A DNA stretch of 64,000 bases from Helianthus annuus (taxonomy: Eukaryota > Streptophyta > Magnoliopsida > Asterales > Asteraceae): the NCBI RefSeq assembly GCF_002127325.2, contig NC_035440.2:70245819-70309818 (forward strand). The letters are read 5' to 3'. Of the stretch, positions 45,694-57,802 are shown in pieces; the stretch's first letter is position 1, and every line of letters begins with the position of its first letter. A program made the position numbers and the translations under genes. A model generated the notes under the pieces. It searched no databases and was not told the DNA's origin. It worked only from the letters and a program-made list of their open reading frames with translations.

Positions 45694-46362
45694 ATGAGTG
45701 ATGGTAATTCTTTTTACTTTCGGCACTCTTATGGTACGTGGTGTCAATTATGTGGAGGCAAACATAAAGAATTAGAATGTTACTTTCTAAATTATAAGCC
45801 TCACTATATAGACCCACCGTCTCCCTATAACCTTAAGAGGGGCGAAAGTAAAAATAATCACTATCTCTCCCTCGAATGTGCCCAACCGGATATTCTAGGA
45901 GAAATGCTCCTTGACGAGTTATTTCAACTAGAAAATCTAATTCTAAATTGGTTAAGAGAGCTTAGGAAGGATTTCATTGATCCATCCCAAGACGATGACC
46001 AAGAAGAAATGTTGGGGTCGCATGAAAACAACCTTGTTGTTCCCAATCCTACCTTCGTACCTAGCAAAGACATGGACGATAGTCGTCCCTGTGCCAATTG
46101 TGCCATGAAGGACTCTCCATCGACTTCGTTCGGTGCATACATAGACCTGAGCGATTCGGCATATACCTTCTTTAACGAGAGCCCGGAAAAGGGTTGGACT
46201 TGTCCACCTAAAATAAAAATAGGAATTACCCTCACCGACAACCTCTTGCGTTCTCGTCTTAGTCTAGGGCAATTAAGGTATCTTAGGCACTTTGGAGTTG
46301 TTCCAACCAGTAAGGAACCACCCAATCCGAATAGATTCCTTAGAAATAGACGAACTTCATAA
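45694..46362 (+). CDS. ORF 1 of element G, short zinc-knuckle protein
   Basis: The frame is open from 45673; ATG 45694 (MSDGNSFYF) is the preferred start, giving 222 codons. The motif CQLCGGKHKELEC near residues 18-30 is a C-x2-C-x3-H-x4-C knuckle of the form seen in Tat/Athila Gag regions, one residue shorter than the classical CCHC. The rest is acidic, with a second Cys pair (CANC) near 46090. The family role would be RNA binding in the particle; here that is inferred. Palindromic GC units flank the ORF on both sides. Confidence 0.6.
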   Translation: MSDGNSFYFRHSYGTWCQLCGGKHKELECYFLNYKPHYIDPPSPYNLKRGESKNNHYLSLECAQPDILGEMLLDELFQLENLILNWLRELRKDFIDPSQDDDQEEMLGSHENNLVVPNPTFVPSKDMDDSRPCANCAMKDSPSTSFGAYIDLSDSAYTFFNESPEKGWTCPPKIKIGITLTDNLLRSRLSLGQLRYLRHFGVVPTSKEPPNPNRFLRNRRTS

Positions 46363-46959
46363 TCAGCCCCTCGACACGGGACTGTGTCCAGTCAACACGC
46401 CCCGTGTCCACCAAAAGATTCCCTTCTGACTTTTACGTCAGAATACGGACAAATTGTGTCAGGATTCTATCTGCACATGGGGTCGTGTCCAGCCGACACG
46501 GGGCCGTGTTCAGCATGCTGTCGTTTTCTATAAATGAAGCCAAGAATTCTGCACATTTGGACCATATAGGGACAGAGATTTGAAGGAATCTTCTCTCAAC
46601 TATCCTAGGTATGTTCTAAAAGAAGTTCCAACAACCCTCTTGTCCTTTCCTCTTTTATCCATTTCCTCTTCTTCATCTTTCTCCAAAAACCTCCATTAAA
46701 GTTTGAGAATTCAAGCTTTATGGCAAGAAATATTGAGTTTTTTTTCAAGGAATCTTGTTAAAAATAAGTTGTATAACATTGTTTTAAGTTACTATTGATA
46801 AAAAATGCTTCACAAGTTAGAAAAAATAACTTAAAACTTCAAGATTCCTTGTTTCAAAATTCTGCAGAAAGGTGAACACGGGGCCGGGCTCACTGAGCAC
46901 GGGGCCGTGTCCAAGATACTGTTTCATTAAATAAACTGTTTTCGGTTTATTTTCACAGA

Positions 46960-47403
46960 ATGTCAAGTGAAAACAGTGAAACATCGTCAGTGCATTCAAG
47001 AAACAGTAGAAGTGGAAGAAGGCCTTCCATTGAAGCTACCCTTGTACACTACGTCATGGCGCTACGGGAAGCAATCGATGAGATGACTTCGGTAGAGGAG
47101 GTCCTAATAGACCGTATAAATTATCTTACGGTGGGGCTGGAAAATAGTTTTCAAGAAATTAACCTCTTGCACCAGAGGTTAAATATTCTTGTAACACCTC
47201 CCATGGAACCCATCCTCCCTCAAGAGGATTGGAACCTAGCACTCGGAGTCAATAACCCTACCGGATGGGATGATATTCCAGCAGAGCCTCCCCTTGGAGA
47301 TCTACAAGGAGTCCCGGTGGAAGTCACACCTCCTCAAACCGATGCCAACGAGCCCACCTTTCTCCTCCCAAGGGAGATAGAGGAATGGCTCGCCGACGTA
47401 TGA
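46960..47403 (+). CDS. ORF 2 of element G, 147 codons, unknown
   Basis: It starts MSSENSETSSVHSRNSRSGR, followed by a helical, probably coiled-coil stretch (IDEMTSVEEVLIDRINYL, near residues 38-70) and an acidic proline-rich tail ending in EIEEWLADV. I do not recognise it. The intact frame and the position after ORF 1 suggest it belongs to the element. Confidence 0.5.
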   Translation: MSSENSETSSVHSRNSRSGRRPSIEATLVHYVMALREAIDEMTSVEEVLIDRINYLTVGLENSFQEINLLHQRLNILVTPPMEPILPQEDWNLALGVNNPTGWDDIPAEPPLGDLQGVPVEVTPPQTDANEPTFLLPREIEEWLADV

Positions 47404-47729
47404 GGGGTCCATAACCGGAGGAAGGAGTTCTATGAAGCCACATTCAACCGAGACTACTATCTTCTCGGAAATTTTGCTAATTAAAATAACTTGTAGGCTA
47501 GGTCTCCTTGGGATTAAAACTTCTTGTGCTTACTTATCTAACTACTAGTATTTTAGGACTATGTAATATCTCTCTATGGTTTTTAATGAAATGATGGTTT
47601 TAAGGTTTGGATGATGTTGAAATAAATAAAACACACTCATGGTGGTCAAGGATAACAAGGGAAACAAGAAACATAACCCCATGCACGAAAATAGGGCCAT
47701 CCGACAACAATTTCTTCATTACAGTAAGT
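47404..47729 (+). other. End of element G and junction back to mitochondrial-like DNA
   Basis: No gene is seen. The first part is AT-rich element sequence and the last part has mitochondrial-like composition. The exact junction and any target duplication of GCGAG could not be found. Confidence 0.4.
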
Positions 47730-48140
47730 TCAGCACCTTTTCTTTCGTTTCCTCATCCCATGATCCTTTCCCATGTCATGGGAGTGCAGCAGTGCTCCTT
47801 CATTCTTCATAACGACTATAACCAAGCTGCCAACCAATAAAGCAAGCACCTTCATGGACTGAGACCGTGGAAGCTCCGTTAGCACCTTAAGGTTGTCTTT
47901 ATCCTGAGAACCCTCGGGAATATTCAGAGACTTGGCTAATGCTTCTAGGCCCATATTCGAAGACAGACCAAGCACCTCTCTTACCCACTCACTATCTAAT
48001 AATAATAACCCGGACTGGCTTATTATCTGAATGAGATCGGAAAGAGAGGAGGTAGCCCAAATCTTCCAATAGGTGCATACGAAAGGTTCTGAAAGAATTG
48101 AAAAAGCTCTGAAAAAGAAACAACCCGACCTGAGGAACTA
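47730..48140 (-). pseudogene. Unidentified open frame in mitochondrial-like DNA
   Basis: On the - strand the frame is open for about 135 codons (from after a TAG near 48138 to TGA at 47730), although the first ATG leaves only 81 codons. The product includes LGLSSNMGLEALAKSLNIP and a hydrophobic VLALLVGSLVIVVM stretch. It is unrecognised and may be a fragment of a mitochondrial or mitochondrial-plasmid ORF. Confidence 0.3.
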
Positions 48141-50368
48141 CCAACAATGGAAGAACTAGCAACAGCGGGAGAAACCTTTTCTAACCTCAGCTTCATCCCC
48201 TTCCTCGGGATTCTTTCTTTGATGATATGCCCTAAGCCCCTTTCAGAAGACCGAAGTCATTGGTGCTTTGCATAAGGGGTAAGCGCGCCATAAAGACTAT
48301 GGGTACCTATCATAGACTTGACTCATTTTATGGGGTTGAATTCATTTCCCCGAGTTAGAGGGGTTTTCTGAAGGTCTTCCTCAAGGGCCACTTGGTTATC
48401 AAAAAGACTGTTACCCCCGGCTAAAGTAGAAGTAGACACACGGATGTTTCTGGGGGAACTACGGGAGACGGAGACAGGTGGTTAGGCGATATTCTAACTT
48501 CTGGCTCATCGCAATTCCATTTCTTAAAGTGCAAGTCCAGTTTTATCTTTTTATGAAAGTGAAAGTCAGGTTAGCCCCTTCTTTCAATTCCAAAGATGCT
48601 TTCAAATTGTTGTTAAAGATTATTTTACCCTAAGGCTTCTCGCGGTCAGGCAAGCGTGGCAGAGCGTAGCATGTATCCAGCCATCCGAACTACTTACTGA
48701 AGGGCAAGCACCAACGAATTACTCACTTCATTCACAGCGCGGGGGAGAGACAGAGAGGGGCTAGTAATAACTCACAGCCAGGGTAAAAAGGTCCTACTTC
48801 CTTACTCACTCAAGTCATTGCTTTGACTGAACCATATGCTGAAAAGAAAACATTTTTTTGATACTTGTTACAGGCCTGACCAAGAGCGCAAAAGAGCTTT
48901 ATTTATAATTAGAGTAAGGGCACGCCATTTGCAATGCCTTTTCTTGCTTTTGACAGGACCCCCTTCCAACAGGAGAAAAAAGATTACATCAATGCCAATT
49001 GCCAATGATATAGAGTTTCTAGCGATTACGACTATAAAGGGCAGGAGATGAATGAAAGAATCGTACTGCAACTGCTGAAGAGAGATCAGAGCTAGTACTA
49101 GAGGAAGCGATAGCGGACAAAAGAGCTCAGAGAGCAATGCAGCTAAGCGGGAAGATCTGTGATCTTCCCGCTTACTCCTCTCTCAACCATTGGTGTGGCT
49201 TTCCTAAGCGTTCTATTCCCAAAGGTCGTTCAAAGCATCCAAACCTTCTTCTTCTTTACATACAAAGCATCCATGAACACAGTCTATAAAACGAATTCTA
49301 TGGTAACTGTAGGCCCTTAAAAAAACCGTTTAGCAACTTTCATTTTTATACCTAAATCAAACTCAACAGCAGTTCACAAGTACAAGATTTGGATCAGCAA
49401 CAGGAAAGAAGTGATTTGACAGAGACAACGTTGAACCTTGCGGGAAGTGTTGTATACTTAGAGAAAAGATGAATCTCGCCCTCTCTAGCAAACCTGGAAA
49501 AGTCTACCTTTGCTGAACTGGAGCTGAAGCACCTTTCTTCCTCCCTTGTTCTATTACCCCAAGTCCTCCTCCGTCTTCTTGGACTTGATTTCAGTCTGAT
49601 TTCACCCGCACTACTAATGTAGGCTTTTGAGGGTAACGACACATTATTCGTCTAAATCGGTTCTCTTTCGTCTTCCAATAGTTCAAATCCAGAAACTGTC
49701 AACCTATGACCAACCCAAATTAGAGTAGCTGATAGAGTAGAAGGTGGGATAGCCAGCATATGATGAGATAGAAGTAGGTTCCCAGTGCGTCTTCCTTCGG
49801 TAGGCTTGTCATCGAAGGATGTTAGCCAAATCAGAAGAACTACAGGCTCGATGGGTCAAGCAAACAGATTCATTCTTTACCAAGTCTTAGCACCACCACG
49901 ACACCGATTCCCTGACAAAACCCCCGATTTCCCGAGAGTTAGATAGCTGATAGTAGTAGAAGCTTTAAGGCCGCTATTCCTGACAAGGAATAGAGTAAGG
50001 CCTTTACCGATCCTAAGTTAATGACTTAAGGAGTTTTTTTATAAACGACTTATCGGAAAGAAGGCTTTGTAATCAACGAATTCTTTGATTTGAAAAGCTC
50101 CTTTCCTAATCGACCTTCCGCCTTCCGTTATTTGTTCTTATTATGGATCTTCTTATCTTATTAAGTAGTTAAATGAAGTATCATCAATTGAGAAATGACA
50201 ATAAGTGATGTTCGATATCGCTTATGTGCGCAGAATATCGAAAGGAACCTCTCGGAGAAGTTTCGGGCCTCGGCAGCCCTCCTTTCTTATCTATTTTCAT
50301 ATATAATATAAAGAGAATAGAAAGTGTACTGACTCTGACTGCTATCTACGATACGGTCAGGGGGAATA
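48141..50368. other. Mitochondrial-like DNA without recognised genes
   Basis: About 2.2 kb of mitochondrial-like composition. Short ORFs at 48836-49051 and 49394-49642 lack recognisable features. A perfect hairpin lies at 49144-49174. Confidence 0.5.
49144..49174. other. Perfect 14-bp hairpin in mitochondrial-like DNA
   Basis: TAAGCGGGAAGATC, loop TGT, then the exact reverse complement. Such hairpins often stabilise 3' ends of plant mitochondrial transcripts, but no gene end is recognised beside it. Confidence 0.6.
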
Positions 50369-50707
50369 ATGCAAGGGCTTAAGTCATCGATTCAAATCCT
50401 ACCTTTTTTTCGGTATGCCGCTCCGCAAGCAAGGAGCGAGAAAACAAAGTGGGCTGTGGTGATGTCAGAATTTGCACCTATTTGTATCTATTTAGTGATC
50501 AGTCCGCTAGTTTCTTTGATCCCACTCGGTGTTCCTTTTCCATTTGCTTCCAATCAACATGATATATTTGCTCACATTCCAGGCATAACACGACGCTTCA
50601 TTCCTTGTTTCTTACTTCTATTACTTCTAACTCTTTTATATCTCATTTGTCTTAGTCTTGGGGCGATCCCCTTTTTTATAGGTCTTGTAAAAAAGGGGTG
50701 GGCGTAG
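50369..50707 (+). pseudogene. nad3: Chimeric ORF starting with nad3 residues 1-31
   Basis: The frame contains ATG 50462 followed by SEFAPICIYLVIS and PFPFASN, the N-terminal 31 residues of NADH dehydrogenase subunit 3. Homology to nad3 (usually ~118 residues) then stops and an unrelated hydrophobic tail (LLLLLLTLLYLICLSLGAIP) runs to the stop at 50705-50707. The upstream in-frame part (50369-50461) is not nad3. This is a rearranged fragment. Confidence 0.75.
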
Positions 50708-50743
50708 CCGCAGGCAAAATTGTTTCATTCCTTTTCATAAAAA

Positions 50744-51175
50744 ATGGGGTTTTCGGGGGCGAGTGCAATGCTTCTAGGGTGTGCCGTTAGGGCACTCGCC
50801 ACTACGAAAGTAACGCTCCCTATATGTAATATGATGTTACCTGGTGAAACAACTGAAGCATCAAGCTCCGAGCTTACGCTCGAGCAGGCAATCCTTAATG
50901 AAAAGGATAACATCAGGAATTCTATTATTGACGGCATCTCTAAATATCTGGAACTTTTTGAAAAAGATATTATCCGGGAATACCCGGACGCTGCCGTAAA
51001 AATCGGGGATCTTTCCTTTTTTGAAACCTTACGAAAATCAATTGAGTCGGACTACGGCTTCGAGAACCCGGCTCCTTCTTCCCTTACCGACCTAAAAAAA
51101 TTTCATACTGCGATCAGGGAGGAACTGTCTTTCTTAAACGAAAAGACCCCGTATTGGAAGAATAATGTAATTTAT
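50744..51175 (+). pseudogene. 155-codon unknown mitochondrial ORF, split by element F
   Basis: It starts MGFSGASAMLLGCAVRAL, 36 bases after the nad3 chimera. A short hydrophobic N-terminus is followed by an acidic helical body (LTLEQAILNEKDN, near residues 45-57). It runs into element F at 51176; beyond F, from 58252, the same phase stays open for 11 more codons to TAA at 58285-58287. I do not recognise it. Its position between nad3 and nad6 fragments recalls the chimeric loci of plant mitochondria. Confidence 0.55.
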
Positions 51176-51619
51176 TGTAGGATCGTGTTTTGACCCGCAC
51201 GAGTCGTTCAGAGGAAATTCTATCAAATACAGGTGCGGAAAACAAGTATTTGACTTAGGAACAGCTAACAAATCACTTTAAACTTCTCTTTGTATTGATT
51301 TCTGACAGTGTACATTCAAATCTCGATCCGGCAGCACTTCGGTACGAGTTACAAGATTGTTATCTGTTTCGCTTCAATGACCACTATTTATAGGTCATGA
51401 GGTTTCGCTTGATTGTACATGCTATACAAGCGAAACCTTCAACTTGACATTCAAGCGGAATTAACAATGGCATATAAGCGGAACCTTTATGTCCCTTGAA
51501 GCGAAACCTATTACAAACACCTATACAAACTCCTGTTTTCTAGTAAAACGTGCCCTGATCTAACAATCTAAGACTAAGACTCGATCCAAGACGAAGTCAA
51601 CAGATGTAGTGCACCAACA
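51176..51619 (-). repeat. 3' LTR of element F
   Basis: 444 bp, on + TGTAGGATCG to GCACCAACA. It contains several AAGCGAAACC/AAGCGGAA motifs and a reverse TATA box (CTATTTATAG, near 51388). Confidence 0.93.
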
Positions 51620-53503
51620 GACTCCCCCTCAGATGTTGACGGAGTCGTCCATCGAGTCACGACAATGATGTGTCTTCACATCTTCAGTCTTGATCAATCT
51701 CTGGGCTTCTCTCTCTCTATCTTCACCTCTTTCTCTTTTATCACCAACAAACTCCCTCACTTTGATGTTGACATCTTTTGAGTTTCTCAGCACCTACATT
51801 CACTCCCCCTCAAATAATGATTTTACCTGCATAAAACTCTACCACATACATAAGTTTTATGACAAACAATTAAGCATATAAACTATCAAAAACACATCAA
51901 TCAATCAGATCCTGATGAACCACTTGGAATTGTACCATTTTTCTGATCAAAACAAAGACAATCTCCCAAACCAACTGTTCATCATGTTCAGCACTTAGAA
52001 TTTTGAAAATCTGTTTTTCAATATCAGTTTTCGAAAATCTTTTTAACTTTTTCAAAATTTATGCTAAAACACACCAAAAATCTTTTTGGATTTTCTGAAA
52101 GAAAATAAATGCAGAAATGAACTATTTACAGATAATATTTTTGTGAGTTCGTGCAAGAGGATCATATCAGTTTTAAGACAGATTACTAACACCGTTAAGC
52201 TTTAAACATTCTCAGTTCTAAACAATTTACCTAGATTGCAAGTATATTGATCCACATTAAATTTTCACACAAATTTCAATCGATTCGAGATACGATATTA
52301 ATGTTTTAGACACTTGAACTTAACTATGTATCACTCCACTTGAATATACTCCCGTATCCAGATCCCAATATTCAGTCTTACAGGTGAGTATACCACAGAT
52401 GATATCTGTAAAGGGGTTATGTGCGAGGGCCGTGAGAGCTCAGGTCGATACTTCCGTATACGCAGAGAGATGACGGCTTCGACTTTAGGTGGGTCCCCTT
52501 TAGAGGATCTTTTGTTACAACAGCAGCGACTATCAATTTTATTGTTTCATCAGCATGCTGAGGGCGAGCTTATATTTCAAAGCTTTTTGCAGAAAGTATT
52601 ATCCGGGGACTAGGTCAGTACTTCCATACAGCAGAAGTCCTGGGATAATACCCCAGATATCACTGAGTATAAAGACCTAGTATCTCAGAATACGGGACCT
52701 TTCAAGCAAGATTTCGGGGGTTACCCATATATTCAAGAATAGTTACCCACAAATCAAGCAAGTTTGAATTAGATTTATATCTCGTTTCAATTTACTAAAT
52801 GTACGAAAAACCTACTGACACATCCGCAGTAAGATTGTTTATCACATTTAAGCATTACATTTCTTTAGTGTGTCGTGATAATTCACTGATGTACTATCAT
52901 TTCCTCTTTTTCACAACAAAACTCATTTTTGATTTTATCATGTTTTTGGCTTTTTCAAATTTTCTAATGTTTTTGGATTTTCTGAAATTTTCTACTCCCC
53001 CTAAAATGCAAACACATTAAAGAAATTTGAAACCTATCTAAGCTCTAAACACACTTGAACACAAAACAAACTGTACAAAACTTGACAATCAATATCAAAT
53101 CACATCAATTCGCCATTCACTAGCACATAAACAATCAGAACTCCCCATATCAACAAACTATTTTCCATTTAGATTTCAAAACACTTAAGTTTGTTTTAAT
53201 CAAAATGGTTTTTCCGGAAAATAATTTTGATTGATTTTACCACTTGTAGGTTTATCAAACAAATGTTCGGGGATGTGGTTCATCATATTATCTCTCAATC
53301 ATATGTAGGAAAATACAAGTACAAATTAATGTCCTTGATTTACCATATGCAATCAAAACATCTATTCACTTGTAATTATAACCAACAAACATAAACAAAC
53401 CTCTTTACCGTTTGTATGATTGACGTTACCGAATAAGACTTAAGAAAGATGCCGATTCATGCTCCACGCTTACCAACCTGGGAGCTCCGGCAAGTCCTGA
53501 GAC
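51620..53503 (-). other. Polypurine tract and 3' non-coding region of element F
   Basis: Starts with the reverse polypurine tract GACTCCCCCTC (51620-51630). No gene is seen. The hairpin is at 52596-52651. TACTCCCCCTAAAATGC near 52992 and AGAACTCCCCATA near 53138 correspond to the internal purine tracts of A and B. The segment near 53444-53500 (GATGCCGAT, CTGGGAGCTCCGGCAAG) matches the block after gag in A and B. Confidence 0.8.
52596..52651 (-). other. Conserved hairpin in the 3' region of element F
   Basis: Arms at 52596-52611 (GTATTATCCGGGGACT on +) and 52636-52651 (AGTCCTGGGATAATAC on +) pair at about 14 of 16 positions. Confidence 0.7.
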
Positions 53504-56500
53504 TTACTGTTCATAATATGTACCATCCCAGTCACAAACCATGGATGGTTCAACCTTTTCTTTCTCTGTTTTCTTTTCATAAGATTCTTTAACCCCATTG
53601 ACTTTTCGATCAATCATCTTGCCAAAGATATGTTTTACCTTGGGGTTAAAGACCTTCTCACCATCAAAATCCTGTTTATCATTATAAAATTGGTTAGAAA
53701 TTTCAGTTTTACCAATTTTCTTTTTATAATTCTTAGCCCGGAGTGATGCAAACTCCTCATCATTCATAATCGGAACTGATTTTTCGTCTTTTAAAACAGC
53801 TTCACATTTTGAAACAACTTGTGGCTCTACTGATTTTATGGAATCAGTTTCATCGCCTGAAGATAGCTCCTCTGATGTTGACCTATCAGAATCATCGCTA
53901 GAGCTTTCACCAGCTTTCTTAACAACCCATTTCTGATTGTCAGATTTAGCTCTCTTCTTGTAAAACTTGTTCGAACTCTCACCAATTTCAAATGTGGAAT
54001 CTTTAAACAATTTTGTTCTATCAATTGGTGGTTCGAACTCAACTACTTTCTTTTTGAGTTTATCAGATACTCCCTGTTTTGATCGTATTGTCTTAAAACA
54101 ATCTTTGGCAATATGTCCAACAGTGTTGCATTGGAAACAGGTTCTCGTATCTTTCTTCTGTTCAGTCATCTTCTTCATTTCATCTTGCTTCTTTGCAAGG
54201 AACTCATTGTTTGACTGTCTCCAGAATGCTTTCTTTTCTTCTTCTTCAAATGATGTTCCTGAAACAAATAACATTTTTGATTTAAAATCACGAACATATT
54301 TTTCATTTTTCTGTTTTTCTGTAGGAGTAAAACCTAAGCCTTTCTTTTTGAAATTACCGTTATGGTTTGATTTCTTTTGGAAACCAGAACCATAATAGTA
54401 ATTCTTTTTCTTGTTCAATCTTTGTTGAACTTTTGAGGTGTAATGTCTTGGTTTTTCATTAAGACATAAGTCTTTTATTTCAGAAATATTAATCTCTGTG
54501 AGTTTAAAAACCATGTTTATCAATTCAGTTTTGACACCTCTTATTGGAAATTCTTCATCAGAATATAATTTGTCAGAATCATTCAAAGTGTAAGCAACTT
54601 TAAACAATCCATCATCCAAATTAGATTTTGATAACATAAACTTTCTATCATAAACTAATTTGTCCTGTTTTTCTGTTTGACACAGAGTGCTTGACCCAGA
54701 CTTTGACTCTGACGCAAACTCCGACTTTGACTCGTCAATGTCATCGTTTTCTAACACATGATCCACGACTTTCTTCATCAATTGAGACTGTTGATCAGTG
54801 TCAGACGATGTAAACACGACATCAATACTATCTGGTAAATTGACTGATGACTCCGACTCCAACTGTAAGTTTGTTGCCTTTTTGACTCTTTCATCGTTTG
54901 GGTATCTCGGCAAATATCCATTTTCCAGCGGGGGTGGACACTTTTTATAACTGACACCTTGTTTCTTACCAGAATCTTTCTTGTCAGTCTTTTTCTTCGT
55001 GTCATTCTTCTTCTTTTCCAAAGTCTTTTCATCAGCAATTTTTTCAGCTTCCTTTTCTTCAGTTACCTCATCATCTTCCCATGCCTTCATACTTTCAACC
55101 GTCGGATAAATCCTGTCAATGACATAAGAAGTACATGAGTAACTCTTTAACAAACGGTTGACTCTTTCAGTTTCAATTATTTGCAGCTCAAGCTTTTGTT
55201 CCAAAGCAACACACTTCTCGATGTAATTGTTCACAACTTTCTGTTTTATCATGAAAGCTCCCTGAAGTGTCTTCATTGTTGTTGCTTGTTCTTCACTCGT
55301 TTGGTTGTATTGGTTCATTTCTTTGTTCAGCACATCGTAAGATTCCTTCAAACTGTTCAAGTTGTAAATCAGTGTGCTGTTCTGCTTTTTTATAGCTTCA
55401 CAGTTCTCACACTTCACTGGAATCTTTTTCGCATCAACTTCTTCTTCAATCTTGAATTTAGGAACTTCTTTCACCTTTTGTCTTCTTATCACTGGAACAT
55501 TTTCATCATCACTGCTCACTGGTGTCTTGATCTTTTTCTTTTTCTTCTTGGCTTTTTCATCTTCACTATCACTCTCAGCAAGCAACTTCATATCAGCTTT
55601 GAATTTTCTTGCCCAATACTCAGTATCATCATCACTATCACTTTCAACCTTTGCCATGAAAGCAGTGTAAGCTCTAGTTTGATCAGGAATATAATCATCC
55701 CAAGTAAAATTTTCCCAGCTGAAACCCTCTGGTAACTTTTCATCTTCTTGATCAATCAAACAAGCTTTTGCATTTTTTGGAATATAATTATCCCAATTGA
55801 ATGACGTCTTTTCATCTGAATTAACCACACATGCTTTCTTTCCAGAATCTTCAATTATTGGTCTTCCATGTGCAGTTTGTGCTTGATGTTGATGTTGTTG
55901 TGATGGTAATTGAGCAACCTGATGGTAAATTGCTTTTCTGTAGTAATCATTGTTGTTATTGAAAGGATTCTGAGCTCCACTTGCTTGGCGATTAATGCAC
56001 TCCCTCTTGAAGTGTCCTTTTTCCCTGCACCGAAAACAAGTGACTTTAGATTTGTCGAAACCTAAAGTAAAACATTAGCCTTACGAAGATCATCTCTCCC
56101 TGTGATCTGCTTAAATTTCTCAGCTCTTCTTAATACCCTAGCCAAACACCACTTTATGTCCATTAGCTCCATTTCTTCAGCATCTATCTGGTCGTAGTCT
56201 TCCTTGATTAGCATTGGATTCCCGATACGACCTGCAACAAAACAACTATAAGATTCCAAAACCATTCCTAATAAAGACATTTGGTTTTTAGCAACTTCCT
56301 CAGAATAATCTTGATCATTTTCAAGATTTAATACAATATTTCACTGAAGTTTCTTCCCATTTTTCGTTGCTGAAATATTTGGATCAAAAGACGGAAATGA
56401 TGTGAAACTTGTTTTGCCGCTTGATCCTTTAGATGAGCTATCAGATGAATTTTTTGCACTGAAGGCAGTTTCAACTTTCGGAGATAGATTTGATGATTTC

Positions 56501-57270
56501 TCATTCACTCCTGCTTTATACTATAACCCGATATCCTGTTCACCATCAAAATCTTTCATTCGAATCACTTTTCGTTGTTTCATTTCTTGAGCTTCGATCT
56601 TTTCAATGAACTTGCTAAGTGTCAAATTGCTAAAACCTTTCTTGTTTCTTAACATCATAAGATATGTGCCCCAAGTTTCATAAGGCAAAGCATCAGTAAG
56701 TTTTTCGATCAACTCTTCATTGTCTTTCTCAATACTCAATCTCTTCATGTTAGCAAGCAAATTGCAGTATCTTTCGATAATCTCTCTTGTACTCTCATTC
56801 TTTAACTGTCGAAACAGGTCGAATTCTTTCTTGAGAAGCGATTTCTTGCTTTTGACCATTTCTTCACTACCATGAAACTTTGACCTTAAAGCTTTCCAAA
56901 TCGAGTATGACGTTCCATTGTGTTGCAAAAGCACCATAATATCCTCTTTCACTACTTGTTGAAGAAGACTCAGCATCATTTTCTCATCTTTGTACTTCTT
57001 TCTAGCATCAGCACTTAGATCTTTTATCGGAACAGGCTCTTCATCATCATTCATTGGTCGAACATATTTTGTCTCGACACATTCCCAAGCATCTAGGTAA
57101 TTAGCTTGTACCCAGTTCTCAAAACGACCTTCCCAACCTTTAAATTCTTCTATGTTCATGAGATTGGGTGGTTTTTGCATTGTACCCGTTTCGTTTTCTA
57201 GCATTATATTTTGTGCAAAATTGATCGGTGTAACCGGAGTTGCGAATGCGTTGAAAAATTCTTCGTCCAT
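53504..57270 (-). pseudogene. gag: gag of element F, broken
   Basis: Read on the - strand from ATG near 57270 (MDEEFFNAF). The capsid-like domain is intact to 56521, with MQKPPNLMN and WVQANYLDAW motifs as in E. It is followed by a stop, a damaged stretch (56520-56281) and a piece at 56280-56062 that shifts frame just before the first knuckle (CFRCREKGHFKREC, 55997-56038). From there one frame continues to 53504 through a coiled coil (about 55420-55130) to the second knuckle (CFQCNTVGHIAKDC, 54098-54139). The C-terminal tail is lysine-rich. No protease motif follows. Confidence 0.87.
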
Positions 57271-57299
57271 TTTCAAATTTTTACAAAACTTCTCACAAC

Positions 57300-57595
57300 A
57301 GCCTTTCAAGCGGAACCACTAAAACAGTTGTACACTGAAGCGAAACTACAAGGTACAAACAAGCGAAACCAATGTTCACTGAAGCGGAACAACTTTGTTC
57401 ACTTGAAGCGGAACTACTAGGTTCGGATAAGAGAAACCTCTGAAATGTTCAATGAAGCGAAACTACTTTGACTTTTGAAGCGAAACTTCTGAACTTTGAA
57501 GCGAAACTATCTGAACTGTTGTAACAATAAGCGGAACTACCTTGTACACTCAAGCGAAACTATGAAGTTACCGAATAAGCGGAACCTATTCACGA
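57300..57595 (-). repeat. Array of AAGCGAAACT motifs in the leader of F
   Basis: About 12 copies of AAGCGGAAC or AAGCGAAACTA (on +) stand at 20-30-base spacing between gag and primer site. On the element strand they read GTTCCGCTT or AGTTTCGCTT, sharing a CGCTT core with the arrays of C and E. Confidence 0.85.
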
Positions 57596-57788
57596 GCATG
57601 TTTGACCCATTTTTAATGTGAATTTTAACGCCAAACTTTCCAGGGTTTGTCTATACACTATTACACACAATCTGTGAAATTTTGAACTGATTTTGACCGG
57701 TGAAAATGTCTGAACTGAAGAAAGAAGGTGTAGAAGTAAGAAATCTTGACAAATTCCAGCTATTCTTTGCAGAACTCCTCCTCCTGAA

Positions 57789-57800
57789 GCTCTGATACCA
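57789..57800 (-). other. Primer binding site of element F
   Basis: GCTCTGATACCA on +, that is TGGTATCAGAGC on the element strand, two bases from the LTR at 57803. Confidence 0.92.
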
Positions 57801-57802
57801 AT

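Larger units (their letters stand above)
43951..46912 (+). repeat. Eight dispersed paired palindromic GC units in element G
   Basis: Each unit is about 35-40 bases: a CACGGGGCCGTG-like half, a spacer such as CCAGC, and a second half of the same or inverted kind. Approximate positions are 43951-43985, 44032-44067, 44134-44172 (in the LTR), 45513-45548, 45593-45631, 46373-46409, 46474-46513 and 46874-46912 (between ORFs). They contrast with the AT-rich background. Confidence 0.85.
43701..47640 (+). mobile_element. Element G, Ty3-type non-autonomous LTR element, 3'-truncated
   Basis: A 1680-bp LTR (43701-45380) is followed by a primer site of the tRNA-Asp type used by plant Tat/Athila elements, then two small ORFs and GC-rich palindromic units. 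No protease, RT or integrase is seen. No 3' LTR was found; mitochondrial-like sequence resumes between about 47500 and 47700, so the right end is approximate. It is best described as a large retrotransposon derivative. Confidence 0.72.

Noticed and set aside
50375..50415. A tRNA-like 3' end (GATTCAAATCCTACC) before the nad3 fragment
   Set aside because: The upstream arms could not be folded into a cloverleaf; at most it is a tRNA remnant.
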